From positions 366,929,704 to 366,993,703 of the forward strand of contig CM062297.1 of the NCBI GenBank assembly GCA_031216915.1: a stretch of 64,000 bases of DNA. Reading direction: 5' to 3'. The position numbers were made by a program, and so were the translations under genes. Numbering within the stretch: position 1 is the stretch's first letter; every line of letters starts with the position of its first letter. This DNA is from Pictodentalium vernedei. Taxonomy: Eukaryota > Mollusca > Scaphopoda > Dentaliida > Dentaliidae. A model generated the notes under the pieces. It ran no database searches and had not been told where the DNA came from. It saw only the letters and a list, made by a program, of their open reading frames with translations. Shown here in pieces: positions 10,452 to 22,565 of this stretch.

Positions 10452-12852
10452 CCGCCCCGCCTATCGCTCTCTTGACTATTTCTCTTCGCTTTGAGAAATT
10501 GACGAATGAATCGTCTCGTCTCTTTTCTTGGGCTTTCTGATTTTTAGAAATGACATTTTAGTTTTTCTGTTAAATTTATTTAATTGAGTTTGTTTTAATT
10601 TGTTTTCTCTCTTTTTTATTTTAAAAATATTTATATCTCGAACCTTTTCGCTTCCGTTCGATAACATTTATTTTTCGGCGCAATAACAGAGAAAGACAAC
10701 TTTTAACAATTCCCGTTAACTTTGAACGGATGAAATCGAAAAAAAAAATTGCGATCACTATTTCGACCTTTTTCACCGTTCGCGATTTTTAATAAAATAA
10801 AATCTCCGTAGGGTTTGTACGAGAACATATCACACTCTTCGAAAGTGCTCAATTTTTGACGAAATCCTCCAATGTCGACAAGAAAATGTAGATGGCTCCG
10901 ATTTTCCGGTACAAGATGAACGGAAGACATCACTGATTTTAGTCGTTCTTAAAACTACGAAAGTGTAAAACTGTGTTCGCCTCCATTCACGGTGGCGTCT
11001 CCTCTAAAGGTTGACGCCGAAAATGTGAAATTGACTACAAATTGGCTTCGAACGAACGTAAAAATCTATCTCTCACCCGTAAATCACAAGTGCTGCCGTT
11101 GCATCATTTTCTGGGCACCAGTTTCTTCAGTGAAATCACTACCCCTCGTCGACTTTTCAGCGCCACCATGTCGACGGTCCCGAACTCTCTTTTCATATCT
11201 ACTGAACTGTCATGATATTTCACGATACAGCTCCGCTCAGCAGCAATTTTAATGCAGCTTATTGTATCGTTTATACTCCCTTTACACAGCTGTCGTACAT
11301 GAAATGAAATTCTCCGACGTGATTTCCAGGCAGTGGGCTAGAGGTCTCCTACAGAGGGGTTGTTGCCTCCGCATGTTCCTCAATAACGCAAGCCCTATGT
11401 TGTATCAACTGCCGAGAAATACGCATAAATGGGGCAATTGTGGCCTCGCGCCTTTTGATTTCTACCCATAATTACTTTATAGATTGAATTACATTGTCCC
11501 TTCATGTGGTTGGTGGGTAGCCCCGGGTACTCAAAAGGGACTGCCCGATAAATTTCCTGTTAACATATGTATGGTTGAACTGATATGGAGTTTCTGTGAA
11601 AAATGGTTTCAAGCAGTTTACGCTTCTTCCTTGCTGAGGATTTTTTCTTTTCAATTTCTCATAAAATCAAGTTATGGCTGCTGTAAAGCAGCCATAACTT
11701 AATTTAATGAAAAATTCAATAGCATCTGTCACTGGGAAATCTTTATCAAGGGGATTACTTCTTGCAAGGAAATAGTTTGTTAACAATTTAACAAGAGCAG
11801 ACCTCTACCTTCACTAGGTGGCGCTTTATTTTGTACCGGGTCGAAAATCCCATTGCAGTAGGCAATAGAGAAGATGTTTTTATATCGAAGTGCAGTACTT
11901 AGGCACCGGACAGTTAGTAATATCGACACGAAAGGCAATATACACAGGGTATTAATAGGATTTAAGAAGATATTTATCAAAGCACAACCATAGCGATGTT
12001 AACGAGTTATTGAACTAAATTCATTTTCCATTGTATACCTCTCATTGAACATTAACGAACAAAGTCAGCTATTCTAATCGACTTGAATGCATTGTCAGAC
12101 TGTAGCTCACTGAGGATAACAATTTGTTTACATGACAATATTGATGTAATTTATTTTACTGTTGCAAATAACAGAAAACTTAGAAGGGGTATTAGGACCA
12201 TTGAATAAAATATGTTGTCATAAGTCGAGATCACGAATTAATAACTCAATCTCGTGGTATTAAGTAGAGATCTCCAGTTATTAGGTCGAGATCACTACTT
12301 TTATTAAGCTATATCATACTTCTTCGTGGCAAACATAATGAAGATACTTCTAAGTGTTCCTTTGTATCAATATACAACTTGCCAGTGTCGAAAATGCGTG
12401 CTTTCGATGAAGAGCGCTGTTGCAATAATTTTCCTGTTTCGTCGGCAAAATCTTACATGACAAAACATCAAATGTCTTTCCGCAGCATGCTCAGAAAACA
12501 CCCTTTAGAATTTGTTATTTCATTCAATATTTTGCTTCGAGTACATAACATATGGCCTTATTGTCCTTATTGGAGGGAGCTCGACGTTATAAGATGTGCT
12601 TTGGGAACGAAGGAAATTATTTGTTTATTCCAGATCGTTCATGAAAAGATATTGTGAATATCGTATCCACTGTTTTGCGTAAAGTACCCCCCCCCCCCCC
12701 CCCCCCCCACATACACACACACCGATGTGGACGCACTGACCGTGCATTGCCAAAGTACATTTTACTACCTCATTGGCTTTTACCGAGCTCGAATTTTGTT
12801 CCAAGAAGTGAGTGAATTAGTAGTTTTATTAGTTTATCAAAGTTTTCATTAG
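10452..12852. other. Long stretch without a recognisable gene
   Basis: This is probably the former terminal region of the second Polinton plus flanking DNA. It contains a perfect hairpin at 11,669-11,700. At 12,200-12,310 there are several copies of TCGAGATCAC-like words in both orientations. A run of more than 20 C at about 12,687 leads into a CA-rich stretch. Short open frames exist, but none looks like a known family. Confidence 0.45.
11669..11700. repeat. Perfect 14-bp stem hairpin
   Basis: AAGTTATGGCTGCT and AGCAGCCATAACTT are exact reverse complements separated by GTAA. It is isolated, and I found no second copy in the window. Confidence 0.8.
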
Positions 12853-13088
12853 TTAACCCAACGTAACGGCCAAAACCGGCCAGCGCTATTCTTAAAAATC
12901 GCCAATGAATTTTCATTATTTTTTCATTTTTTGTCTCAAAAACATAGGTTATGACCCCTCATTGGAACGAGCTCGTCGAGCTCGTTCCAATGAGGGGTCA
13001 TAACCTATGTTTTTGAGACAAAAAATGAAAAAAATTAGTTATTCAAGAATTTTTTTTGCAAGTGTCGTCTGCTTTTCATGTTAGGTAC
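12853..13088. mobile_element. TTAA-type foldback MITE, subfamily A, copy 2
   Basis: It starts TTAACCCAACGTAACGGCC. The centre has AACGAGCTCGTCGAGCTCGTT with long near-perfect arms around CATAGGTTATGACCCCTCATT. The right arm ends GTGTCGTCTGCTTTTC, but the final AAGGGTTAA is lost. No coding capacity. Confidence 0.8.
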
Positions 13089-13097
13089 GGCCGTCGT

Positions 13098-13299
13098 GGA
13101 CTGGTCACTTTCCACGCGTGGGGAATATTTCCACGGACGTAATAATATTAGATTCCAAACACTAATTATAGAACTAATCAGCAAAAAAATGTATTAATGA
13201 AGCACCGCATACAACCCGGTGCTTCATTAATTAAAATTTTGCTGATGGTAATTTTTATTACCTGGTAAACACTGCCCACGCGTGGATTGCGACCAATCC
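13098..13299. repeat. Foldback element with CCACGCGTGG ends
   Basis: Inverted ends GGACTGGTC..TCCACGCGTGG and CCACGCGTGGATT..GACCAATCC enclose an inner hairpin, TAATGAAGCACCG/CGGTGCTTCATTA, near 13,190-13,230. It abuts MITE copy 2. Non-coding; class unknown. Confidence 0.65.
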
Positions 13300-14321
13300 A
13301 TGGCGGCGGTACTGTGGCACATAACAATTTTATGAACATTCATCATGCATAGAAGGCGCCTCTCGCTTCTCGGAGGGACCAAAGACTGCGCGTTCCAAGA
13401 TGTGATGGACGAGTTTAATGCAGTCTACCAAAGATATACACGGATTAATTTATTCTGCTTGGGCTGTGACCTTTATATGGCGACATTTTGCATGTTACCG
13501 TACGTGCTGCCTGGTTTCGTATCCTGTCGCACCCAAAATGAACAAAGGAAACCTATTCAAGCTACCCTACTTTTTTCAAACAACCAGATTTATGGTTTGT
13601 TATAGCAAACATTGAAATATAGTCTTTAACAAGGGAATCCGGCATTTATACGCTTGTAAGCTTAATTCCCGACTTATCTCGTCATGAAAATCGACTTTTT
13701 ATAAAGTTATATCCCCTGAACTTATTAGACGCGCGAGGAAGGTCCAGTTGAGAAGCATGTAATTGTTGAGAAAACACCCATGACATCAGCAGAAAATAAA
13801 GCTAAGTTTCCTTTTGTTACTTTTACCCACACGTCGTTCTTATTTTCTCTTGCGTACGACATACTATCTTCCACCTTGGACTTAGTATTTCTCCCTCACT
13901 TCCTGTACAAGATATGCGTGTCTCATGTGAGATAGATATATATCTATTAGCAGACGGACGTTTGTCGAAGAAAATAGGAATAGAAACAGAGACCGCAAAA
14001 CCAATGGACACTTGACACTTTTATATGAATTTTTGGATGAACGCCATTATGAGTGGAGCGAGTTGCACGGAATTCCCGTCGAAAAGTTAGGCGAATACAT
14101 TGCAGAATTTACAATATGACGTCATCGGAATGTGTCAATATTCATTTCGCTACAAATCTTTAACCCCTGTCTTGACGGCGTTGGGGTTTAATTTTGTGGT
14201 AAAAACCTGTGGTATATACAGAACTTTTGTGCGTTCTTTCCGATAAGCAAATCAGTTTTTTTTCAGAAATAGACAACAAAATTGTTCGATATGGCTGCAC
14301 GTGCCCCTAAATTACTTTTGA
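13300..14321. other. No recognisable gene
   Basis: Nothing I can assign. Short open frames here have no motif I recognise. Confidence 0.4.
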
Positions 14322-14693
14322 TGACGTCAGGCTGTTTTGTTGGGGGGGGGGGAAATATTATCCCTGATGGGGGCGGGTGTGAGATGGGAAAATCTCAACC
14401 TCGGGACAAGATATTTGGTTCAGACACTCGGAAAACCTCGTGTCTGGCCCAAATATCTTGCCCTCGGATGAGATGTCCCTATCTTACCTCCTTCTCCACA
14501 GGGATTATTATGATCCCCGATAAGTCTGGAGGTGGGATGGGGAAATCTCACCCGAGGGGCAAGATATTTGAACGAGACCCGAGGCTTGCCGAGGGTCTGG
14601 TTCAAATATCTTGCCCCAAGGGTGAGATTTCCCCCACCCACCTTCAGTCTCATCGAGGATGATTTTTCTCCCCACACACGAGGATTACGTCAT
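14322..14693. repeat. Double foldback element with TGACGTCA-like ends
   Basis: Two successive hairpins (about 14,375-14,500 and 14,530-14,650) have similar arms. Each contains CAAGATATTTG and its complement CAAATATCTTG plus a GAGAT..ATCTC stem. The whole is bounded by ATGACGTCAGG on the left and ATTACGTCAT on the right. It looks like a foldback MITE that duplicated its internal hairpin. Non-coding. Confidence 0.6.
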
Positions 14694-15299
14694 TATAGAT
14701 AATTGGCGGTCACGTGCTGACATACCCAATTTATCAAGTTGTAGTCCTTTCGAAAAACGAACAATTTGATCGGAAAGATCGTACAAAAGTGAGATACATA
14801 CCATAGGTATATACTAAAAAATTGGTTTGTAACACTGTCCGTTAAGGGGTTAATGAATTTGTGCGTGTCTAACTCTAATGTAAAGGGCATTGTGAGATTA
14901 TTGATCGATCGATAAATTCGCGCAGTGATATTATTAAATCTGCAGAGAAACATGGGGTTGAAACAAATCAAGTTTAATATTTGAATAATAATTTAATATT
15001 GAGTCTATATCAACAAGGAACAGATAAATAGGTAATAAAGGCAATCGTGAAGCCATTTTGTTTATTTATAATTGTGCAGACGATGATGAAATAGTTCCGG
15101 CGTCCTAATAAAATATGCAAATGAGTATGTCACGGGGAGTGGGTGGGATAGAAATATCCCACCCTGCTGTCTCACCCAAGATACGCGTATGCTTCACGTA
15201 TAGTGGGGGGGGGGGGGGGGGGGGAGAGAAAATAATACTCTTACATAGGACTTGCTATTTCCAATGTAGGATATAATTTCACATGCGCAGGACTTACTA
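14694..15299. other. No gene; G-homopolymer tract
   Basis: Contains an uninterrupted run of about 18 G near 15,206 and a short GGTGGGATAGAAATATCCCACC palindrome region near 15,140. Nothing coding was recognised. Confidence 0.45.
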
Positions 15300-16180
15300 T
15301 TTATCTATTGGGATTTTAACATCCGGAGTCACGTCGTGTCGGACAGTTTTAAGGTTGCAGGAAGACGGATTACCCGAAGGAAACCACCGAGCAGCGGTGA
15401 AAAACTGTCGAACACAATAACTCTTAGGCTAGCAGCGTTAGCGTTGCTTGAAGGCAAGTGCACCATCGTCGTTCATTTCATACACAGAACGATACACGTG
15501 TGTGAATGGGTTAATCGATATGACACGAGTGTCAGCACGCAAGGATAGAACGAGAGGCCTCAGGCCTCGAGTTTTATCCTTCCGCGATGCCACAAGTGCC
15601 ATATCGATTAACCCATTCACACACGCGTGTCATTCAGTGTTTATTACTGTGTTTATTACACGCCTTCACGTCTATAAAAACAATTATTAGAAGAACACTC
15701 GGCAATTCATTTCATAACTATCAACAAAAAGAACACATTTTATTGCCAACCAAATATGCGAGGGGAACCCGTGTTGCTATTTCCTCCCCTGAATTGCAAT
15801 GTGTTCTATGTGCCCACATTGGAACTCGGGGGACGATTTTAGCTATCGCTAGCGATTGAAATTGTAATTGCGGTGCACGATTTGCAGAAAAATCCAGTGA
15901 CATTTCGCTTCTTGATAAAAATAGTCTGACAACGATTTCCGTTTGGCACATATGTGCGGAACAGATTTTAATTTTCCGCGTGGTTTAGTGTTGCTGAAGA
16001 TGGTGATTTCATAGAACAGGCGTGTAATAAAGCTTAGTACACAACTCCACCGCGCCCCCACATGGACAATCGAGATTAAGTGCCTTGTGCATGAACCCAA
16101 CGCAGTTATTGCTAGAAAGGATCGAACTGTGGACCTTTTGGTTTGATGTCCAATGCCGTAACCGCTGAGCCACCACACTA
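15300..16180 (-). mobile_element. tRNA-headed SINE (minus strand) interrupted by the palindrome-headed repeat
   Basis: The tail and 3' body lie at 15,300-15,472; the central body and tRNA-like head lie at 16,032-16,180. On the minus strand the head reads GGTGGCTCAGCGG (A box) and CAGTTCGATCC (B box), followed by the TGCACAAGGCACTTAATC body. Compared with the intact copies at 44,068 and 21,640, the sequence is continuous once 15,473-16,031 is removed. Confidence 0.75.
15473..16031 (+). mobile_element. Palindrome-headed 0.5-kb repeat, copy 2, inside a SINE
   Basis: The copy starts near TACACAGAACGATACACG. Its palindrome arms are GTGTGAATGGGTTAATCGAT and ATCGATTAACCCATTCACAC. It continues TTTATTACACGCCTTCACG and ends GGCGTGTAATAAA, so the second segment has inverted ends TTTATTACACGCC/GGCGTGTAATAAA. 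Its insertion into a SINE gives good boundaries on both sides. No protein. Confidence 0.75.
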
Positions 16181-16769
16181 CAGTTTCGAACAGTTAACTG
16201 GTGAAATAGTGCATAATGTATTTTTGGATCTCACCTTTGAAAGTTGGAAACACACATTCTAGACAGCTATTCTGACCGAATGCATTTTCTGCACTTGTTA
16301 TGATAAAACTGTAAGAGCAGAAAACGTTTGGATAGCATTCTCGTCAGATAATTAACGAATGATCGAATTGAGTGTATTTAAGAGGTCATCCTGGTTGTCA
16401 TTTTTTTCAACAAACATCGAATATTCCGTATTAAGACAAACACCAATTCCATTTGAATACGAAAATTGTAGAAAAGGGGCTAGAACAGACATTCAAATGG
16501 ATGCAATGAGAATGTTTCTGATTGATAATTTACCGTCAACTGCTCTAATTTGTCCTGCCTCGTTTTAAACAAATCATTTTACCTTTTGACTTTTGTCCTT
16601 AGTGATAGGCAGCGCGGAAGTCAGGAAACGTCGCCCCATTTATGCGACAATTAATCTCGTCCAGACTTTGATATTTTGTTAGTTTCAATGATTGTGCGTC
16701 GAGTAATTTTGGTTTCTATCTCCCATTAACCAAAAACGTCATCACACGTGACTGAAAATCGAGAACGAC
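16181..16769. other. No recognisable gene
   Basis: I see no repeat or coding signature I can name before the LINE remnant. Confidence 0.4.
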
Positions 16770-17260
16770 AAGCAGATTTTGCCTGATGCCTTGAACTCAA
16801 AATGTAACACCAGGGCAGACAGTGCAGCAAAACAGGCTTTAAACAAGCCTCTCGCTGATTTTAAAATTTCTTTCAGTCATTGTAAACCACCTATCAATAA
16901 GTATATCAAATATGCGTGGCAGGCGGAATGGTATGGAGCAACCAATGACAAGCACCATCGCGTTCGACCAAATATTTTTTTATGACTACGCGTCTTGTAA
17001 CCTTTGGAGAAAAGATCCTGAAATTCTGACACGATGTCTTATTGGTCACACAAGACTTACATGTTCCTTTTTGTTAGAGGGTAAGATGCGATCAGAGTGT
17101 TTCCTTGCCAGAAGGAGTTGACAGTGGAACACATTTTTTACATTGCACTTTTTTGATCATGCCAGAGGGCAGTATTTGACCTTAGGATCTTTAAGAGATC
17201 TTTTTATTACGAGGCCGCACAAAATTCTCTCATTTCTAAAAGTAATCAACATTTTTAATA
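16770..17260 (+). pseudogene. Non-LTR retrotransposon remnant, RNase H region
   Basis: A frame starting near 16,779 reads NTRADSAAKQALNKPL, the typical end of an RNase H domain in LINEs (N-x-x-AD-x-AA-x-A). A second frame continues with PEILTRCLIGHTRLTCSFLL, a pattern found just downstream of RNase H in I/R1/Jockey-type elements (L-x-R-x-x-x-GHT). Frameshifts separate the pieces, and no reverse transcriptase is present upstream in recognisable form. It is a short dead fragment of an RNase H-bearing LINE. Confidence 0.7.
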
Positions 17261-17344
17261 AATTTTGAAACTGTTTCATTCTTTCAAACTGGAATCTTCA
17301 AGTCTCAAGATCTTCAGGTTGATTTATTCACTTTTCTTGTATCA

Positions 17345-17575
17345 TCCATTTACCCAACGAATCGGCCGCATCCGCCCACGTAATGTGCAAATTCAGCAGT
17401 TGAAAAAAAAAAAAATTTCCAACAAATTTCAAGAAAACCATATCATGTGTCCTCTCATTGGAACGAGCTCGTTGAGGGGTCACATGATATGGTGTTGTTG
17501 AAATTTTTGAAAAAAATTCAAAATGGTATTTAAAATAATAAATTTTGATATCGTCTGCGTTGAGTAAATGGTTAA
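17345..17575. mobile_element. TTAA-type foldback MITE, subfamily B, copy 3
   Basis: The ends are TTTACCCAACGAATCGGCCG and CGTCTGCGTTGAGTAAATGGTTAA. The stem contains AACCATATCATGTGTCCTCTC and GTCACATGATATGGT. Part of the central palindrome is deleted (GGAACGAGCTCGTTGAGGGG). It belongs to the ATATCATGTGACC subfamily. Confidence 0.75.
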
Positions 17576-18899
17576 ACCACTCCAGTCTTTGATATTTGTA
17601 TTGTAATTATTTCATATTTTTATTCAATCGGCTTTACTTCATAACTGGCATGTGCACTTTCTACCGTTTTCTCGCCACGACAGAGCCTTAGCTGCTGATG
17701 TGCATTAAGCACCAATAAATATTATAGCCCCTCCCCCTCCCCTCCCCCAGGCTGATAGCAGGTGCTACCAAACAAACCCAGTAACCTTCTCCAGTGAACA
17801 AGATGGGCGACGTTAATACGTGTCACACTAACAATGTGCGTTGCACGCGTGCCCTAACATCATGACAATGACGTTACAACATGGACGCCTGCGAGTGCTA
17901 CCATGACAACTCACATGACGTAAATGAATCACGTGACTATGACTGCACATGAGATCATCAAAAAACTGAGAATTTTCCACATCATATACTGTTGTTGGTT
18001 GTCAGAAAGCTGAAACGTGAGTCGATTGTGTCCACAGGCAGACCTTGGGTCGATTAAACCCAGGTTGGCTGTGTTCGCAAACCGATTACGTCTGCCTGCA
18101 GATCTAATCGCCTGCTGTCTTGCTAACTTTATCGGCGAGTGGACACAATGAGCCCTGCTGGCCTATTCGACCGTAATATACGATCAAAATTCGGACTGCA
18201 AAAACGTTCGTTAACAATTTAACTCTTCAGCATATGTAGAATACATAATGTATTTGCTACCATTTATATTTCGTATGTGGTAAAAACAGTTTAAATGCTG
18301 AAGGTGGTCTTGTCCTTGCACACTCAACCCCCCCCCCCCCCCACCTCCACACACACTCCACGGATATGTCCAAAGTTCGGATCAAACGGGGGCTGATACA
18401 AATTACTTTTAGAATTACCGGCCTGCAGGTATCTTAGAACAAAACGTTTGTAAAAGAATAATAATAATCTATATTTCTATTTCAAAATTCCAGGTTTCCT
18501 GTTCATATGTGTGGCTGCCTATGTAGGTAAGACCTTTAATATATCCTTGTAGGAACAGGATCGGATCCTGTTGTGGCTGTATATGTCGGGTACTAGCATT
18601 ATTAGGGAGAGTAGGTCAGTCAGGATGATGAAATGAAAGTAGGAACACAGGAGTTATGGTATCGGAGGTCCTTTTTGTATGTGGCGAAATTGTAGGATTA
18701 AGGCTTTGAATAAGGTGATAGTGGACTAATGTGGGGACTTAGGGATACCCGTTATTGACCACTGGGATACGGTTTGAGGATAGAGGAAGTTTGTATGGGC
18801 GAGAGGGGTTATACCTTAACACTATGAAGGCGAAGGTATTGGGGAAAGATTTCTATAGCCCTTTTAGGGGTGGGTAGGGCGACCAGAGGATGTAAATGG
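17576..18899. other. No gene recognised; repeats and C-tract
   Basis: Contains a C run near 18,331 and a G/A-rich stretch from about 18,600 that probably belongs to the 5' part of the following LINE. I found no intact coding frame. Confidence 0.4.
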
Positions 18900-19867
18900 G
18901 GGAAATAATACGACCCGCAGAGAGGAGAACTTTAGTTTATCTAAGAACGAACCTTAATGCGGGACACAGCAACATAGAAATCTTTCCCCGACACTTTCGT
19001 CCTCATCATGTAGGGGGATTAGGTGTGTGGTGGGGTGGGGGGGGGGGGGGGGGTCAAGGGAGATAAACAAAACAAAGGAAATAATACGACCTGCAGAGTG
19101 GGGAACTCCCTGAAATCTAAGAACCTTAATGTGGGATACAGCAACATCCAAGGTCTACTGAGAAAAGTGAGATAGCCCCAACGAAGGCACTCGAAAAAGA
19201 ATGACTGGGGCAGTTTGCAGAAAATTGAAAACAAATCCTGAGTATACACACAGCGACGGCAGTGCTCAGGATTTTGCATATACCATTGTAACAAGTCTGA
19301 GCGGGAAAGAAAGTACAGGAAAGTAAGGATATCAACAAAGGAACTAGGGGACAGAGTGAATGGCGAATTAAAAGGGACTATAAATGAGAGAAAGGTCAAA
19401 GGTGTGGCATACAGGGGAAGTATGAAACGTAAATGATTGAAAGTATAGGCACCGGGATAACAGAAGAGGAATACGAACAAGCACGAAATGAAGTAAACAA
19501 AACTAAAGACGACGATCCGAAGGATCGGAATAGTAGTCTCATTTTAGGGCGATAAGAAAAACTGGGAGTCGAGCCCAAACGTATTTTGGAATTGAGTGAA
19601 TAAAAGAAACAAAGGAGTATTTCACAGGGTATGTATTAGTATAAGGCAGAAGCACAGACGACTGGGCCCAAATCACATCAGATCCAGTAAAGCGCTGGAG
19701 GCGATGGGGTACCGAGAGCCCACTAGAGTGAAAAGGGGAGAAACAGATGAAATTCCCAACGTATTCCTTAACCCTCTTAACAAGATACACCACTTTTCTC
19801 AGTCCAGCATCACGATATGTCGTAATTAAATATAGTATGTGTCTGCTTAATGAATTAACGTGCAGCC

Positions 19868-20213
19868 CCTGGGAGCGCAGTGGCTCAGTAGGTAGAGGTG
19901 CAGGCTGCAAGCCGAGAGTATCTCGGTTAGAATCCCACCTGCAGCAACCATGTTGTGTCCTTGGGCAAGACTCTTCAACCCCATTGCCCAGGTGGGGGCA
20001 CGGTGGCGTTGTGTACTAAGACGTGCTGCATATCTATGGTGCTCTTGTCTTCGACCAATGCTAACCTCGCTTGTGTGGAGTTAGTATGTTGGGGTGGGCT
20101 GACAGTTGCTCGCCGTTGCTCGGTGGTTCTCTCCGGGTACTCCGGCTTCCTCCACCCGTAAAATGTTCCGACACGAGGTGACTCTGGCTGTCGAAAGCGT
20201 GGTAAAACCCCAA

Positions 20214-20292
<79 letters not shown>

Positions 20293-20294
20293 AT
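19868..20294 (+). mobile_element. tRNA-derived SINE with long (AAAT)n tail
   Basis: The head GCGCAGTGGCTCAGTAGG (A box) and CGGTTAGAATCCC (B box) is tRNA-like. The body contains TTGTGTCCTTGGGCAAGAC and the 3' part contains CTCCGGGTACTCCGGCTTCC. It ends in about 20 units of AAAT. It is inserted in the LINE at 18,900-22,330. It is not a tRNA gene: no cloverleaf is complete. Confidence 0.85.
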
Positions 20295-21639
20295 AGCGTG
20301 CAGTCTCAAGCTTAATCAGTCTATCCCAAAATAATGAATATAGACCTTTACAATTGATGCCATAGATACCATCAGGGTTCAAAGGAGTAAAAATAAGGAT
20401 GGGGAACTATATGAGTGCCTGACAGCATTATTCAACATGGTCATTGAAAAACAAGAGGTTCTCAAAGAGTGGAGAGACAGCAAGGTAACGTTTATACACA
20501 AAAAGGGGGATAATGAATTACTGGATAATTACCGGGAAATCTCAATCGTCTGCAAATGTCTTCTGCAAAGTTCTATATGAAAAACTAGAGGAGGTGGTCG
20601 AACAGAAAGGATTTGGGTAGGAGATCCACAATAGTTTAAAAAATGGTAGGAGAGTCAGGGACCACCATTTCACACTACCACATCTGAAAAAATCTTCAAA
20701 CACCAAAAAGGAAAAGATGTCTATGGCCTATCAGGATATTAAAAAAGCATATGACCGTGTATGGAGGGATGGCATGTGGCGAAAGCTGGAGGCTTGGGGA
20801 CATGGGGTGAATCTGTTGGAATTTTGAAAACGCTGTATCAAGATGTGCAAAATGAGTAATGTTACAACAAAACAAGTCCCTAGGCCTCAGTCAGGGATGT
20901 ATCGTTTTCCCCAATTTTTTTTCTGTTTATTGCGTTGCCCATGAAAGATTTTGGAGATGAACTTCTACACAACGATGAGCGGGTACCAGTTTCAGACATG
21001 AAGATCCCAGAGTTATTTGTTGTTGATGATATGGTACTAGTGTCCAAAAGCGAAGTTGCGCTTGAGAAAATTCTGTCAGTTGTTGAGAAATATGAGAACA
21101 AATCGAGACACGAACTGAATGAAAACTAAAGCAATCTTAACCCATGGGCTGGAAAATGGCGCCTACCCGAATGTGAAGATGGAGGCGTCTCTTTTCTTGA
21201 AGGTGATAGCAAACTGCTCAGTTTAGGAGAGACGGAAACTACAAGTATTTGGGGAGTCAACAGAAACAAAATGGAAAGAGGACTCTATCGAAACCACACA
21301 AATAACATGGGAAGTGAACCCTTAACCAGCTGAAACGTTTAGGGAGGTATAGCTTCAATAACGTTTTTGTGGGAAAAAAAAAACATTCCGTAGATGGTGA
21401 GTATTCCAAGTATGGCATATGGTACGGAAGTAATTCCTCTGATCCAAACATTTGAAAAGATTTGGGAAATTTGACAGAACGATGCAAGAAGATGGATAAC
21501 AGGGTCGACAAATGCAGCTACACTGGACCATTCACGGGAAGCTTGGATGGATGAGGATCAAGGATAGGATAGACTTGATGAAACTGTATTACCTGGACTA
21601 TTTGGTGAATCTTTCTGAGAGCCACTGGTGGAACTAATG

Positions 21640-21641
21640 TT

Positions 21642-21712
<71 letters not shown>

Positions 21713-22043
21713 TTTGGGTTTAGCGACACTTTTGACAGCTAGGGTCACCTCGTGTCGGCAGTTATACGGATGGTTGAAGCCAGAGTACCCGGAGAGAACC
21801 ATCGGGTAACGGCGAGCAGCGACCCCTCAATGTACTAACTCCACGCAGGCCGGGTTAGCATTGGCTGAAGGCATATGCACCATGGACGAGCAGTACGCCT
21901 TAGTGCACGGATCCGCCGTGCTCCATGTGGGCAATCTGGATTAAGTGCCTTGCACAACGCAGTTACCCCTGGTGGGGATTGAACCGCGGACCTTTCGGTT
22001 TGAATTCCAGTGCAGTAATCACTGAGCCATCAGGAGGCTCCGC
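21640..22043 (-). mobile_element. tRNA-derived SINE, minus strand, (TTTA)n tail
   Basis: A full-length relative of the SINE at 19,868 in reverse orientation. It begins with about 19 TTTA units, contains GGAAGCCGGAG-type complement (GAAGCCAGAGTACCCGGAG) and AAGTGCCTTGCACAACGC, and ends with the complement of the A box (CTGAGCCATCAGG). It interrupts the same LINE. Confidence 0.85.
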
Positions 22044-22330
22044 GGTTCACATATCAAGTCGAAGTGGTTTGGACAAGTGGAATAGTTAATGAAAAACTAT
22101 TCTGATCTGGAAGAGGGGGTTAAACCAAGGTAAAAAAAACTTGTCAGGGAGAAAATCACCGAGGACTGTAACCAAAGGAACAAGAAGAGTTCAAAGGAAA
22201 GGGGTCTTTGGTTGGCAACTAGATAAAGAGAAGATAGTATCTGCGGATTTCACCCTTTGGGGGTGCTGCTGTTCAAACTAATATCGAGGTTGCTGGAGCT
22301 TAGGAGGGAAATGGAGAAAATGGTAGTAGT

Positions 22331-22565
22331 GGGTACTGGCGGTCTAGGCCAAAAGATTTAACATAGGGTTTCCTATACCCAAATGCTACACTGTGAGCAC
22401 AAAATGCACTACAGGAATTCCCGTAGACATACTCGATCCAGGATGGCAGCCATGGGTAACATTTTGGGACAGAGTATGTTCTATGGGATGTCCTGTGGTA
22501 AATATTGCAGTGGACTGGCGCAAATGAATTTTTCTGTCATCTTAGATCTTTTGTGTTGGAAATCT
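22331..22565. other. No recognisable gene
   Basis: A short stretch between the LINE end and the palindrome-headed repeat; nothing assigned. Confidence 0.4.

Larger units (their letters stand above)
18900..22330 (+). mobile_element. Decayed non-LTR retrotransposon (LINE) interrupted by two SINEs
   Basis: An endonuclease-like start, LNVGYSNIQGLLRK, is readable near 19,115. Reverse transcriptase pieces follow at 20,440-21,130: VTFIHKKGDNELLDNYR, then YQDIKKAYDRVWRDGMW, and a catalytic-loop remnant VVDDMVLVSK near 21,020. An IKSKWFGQVE block near 22,050, typical of the region beyond RT, lies on the other side of a SINE. Stops and frameshifts are frequent. A 60-bp segment at about 18,905 recurs at 19,080 as a direct repeat. 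The two SINE insertions (19,868 and 21,640) are younger than the LINE. The clade cannot be fixed by eye. Confidence 0.75.

Noticed and set aside
10992-11471. Host genes in short plus-strand frames
   Set aside because: No splice-like borders, no recognisable motif, and the minus strand here is probably old Polinton flank.
14282-14677. 126- and 85-codon frames on both strands
   Set aside because: They are translations of the double foldback; the symmetry of the palindrome opens frames on both strands.
18954-19480. 153-codon minus-strand frame
   Set aside because: It lies across a G-run and a G/A-rich LINE remnant whose coding signals are on the plus strand; composition is low-complexity Pro/Ser/Phe.
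19868-20000. tRNA genes at SINE heads
   Set aside because: A and B boxes are present but acceptor stems do not pair, and each head is joined to the same SINE body.
20061-20382. Leu/Ile/Tyr-rich long frames on the minus strand
   Set aside because: They are translations of the (AAAT)n SINE tail in several frames.
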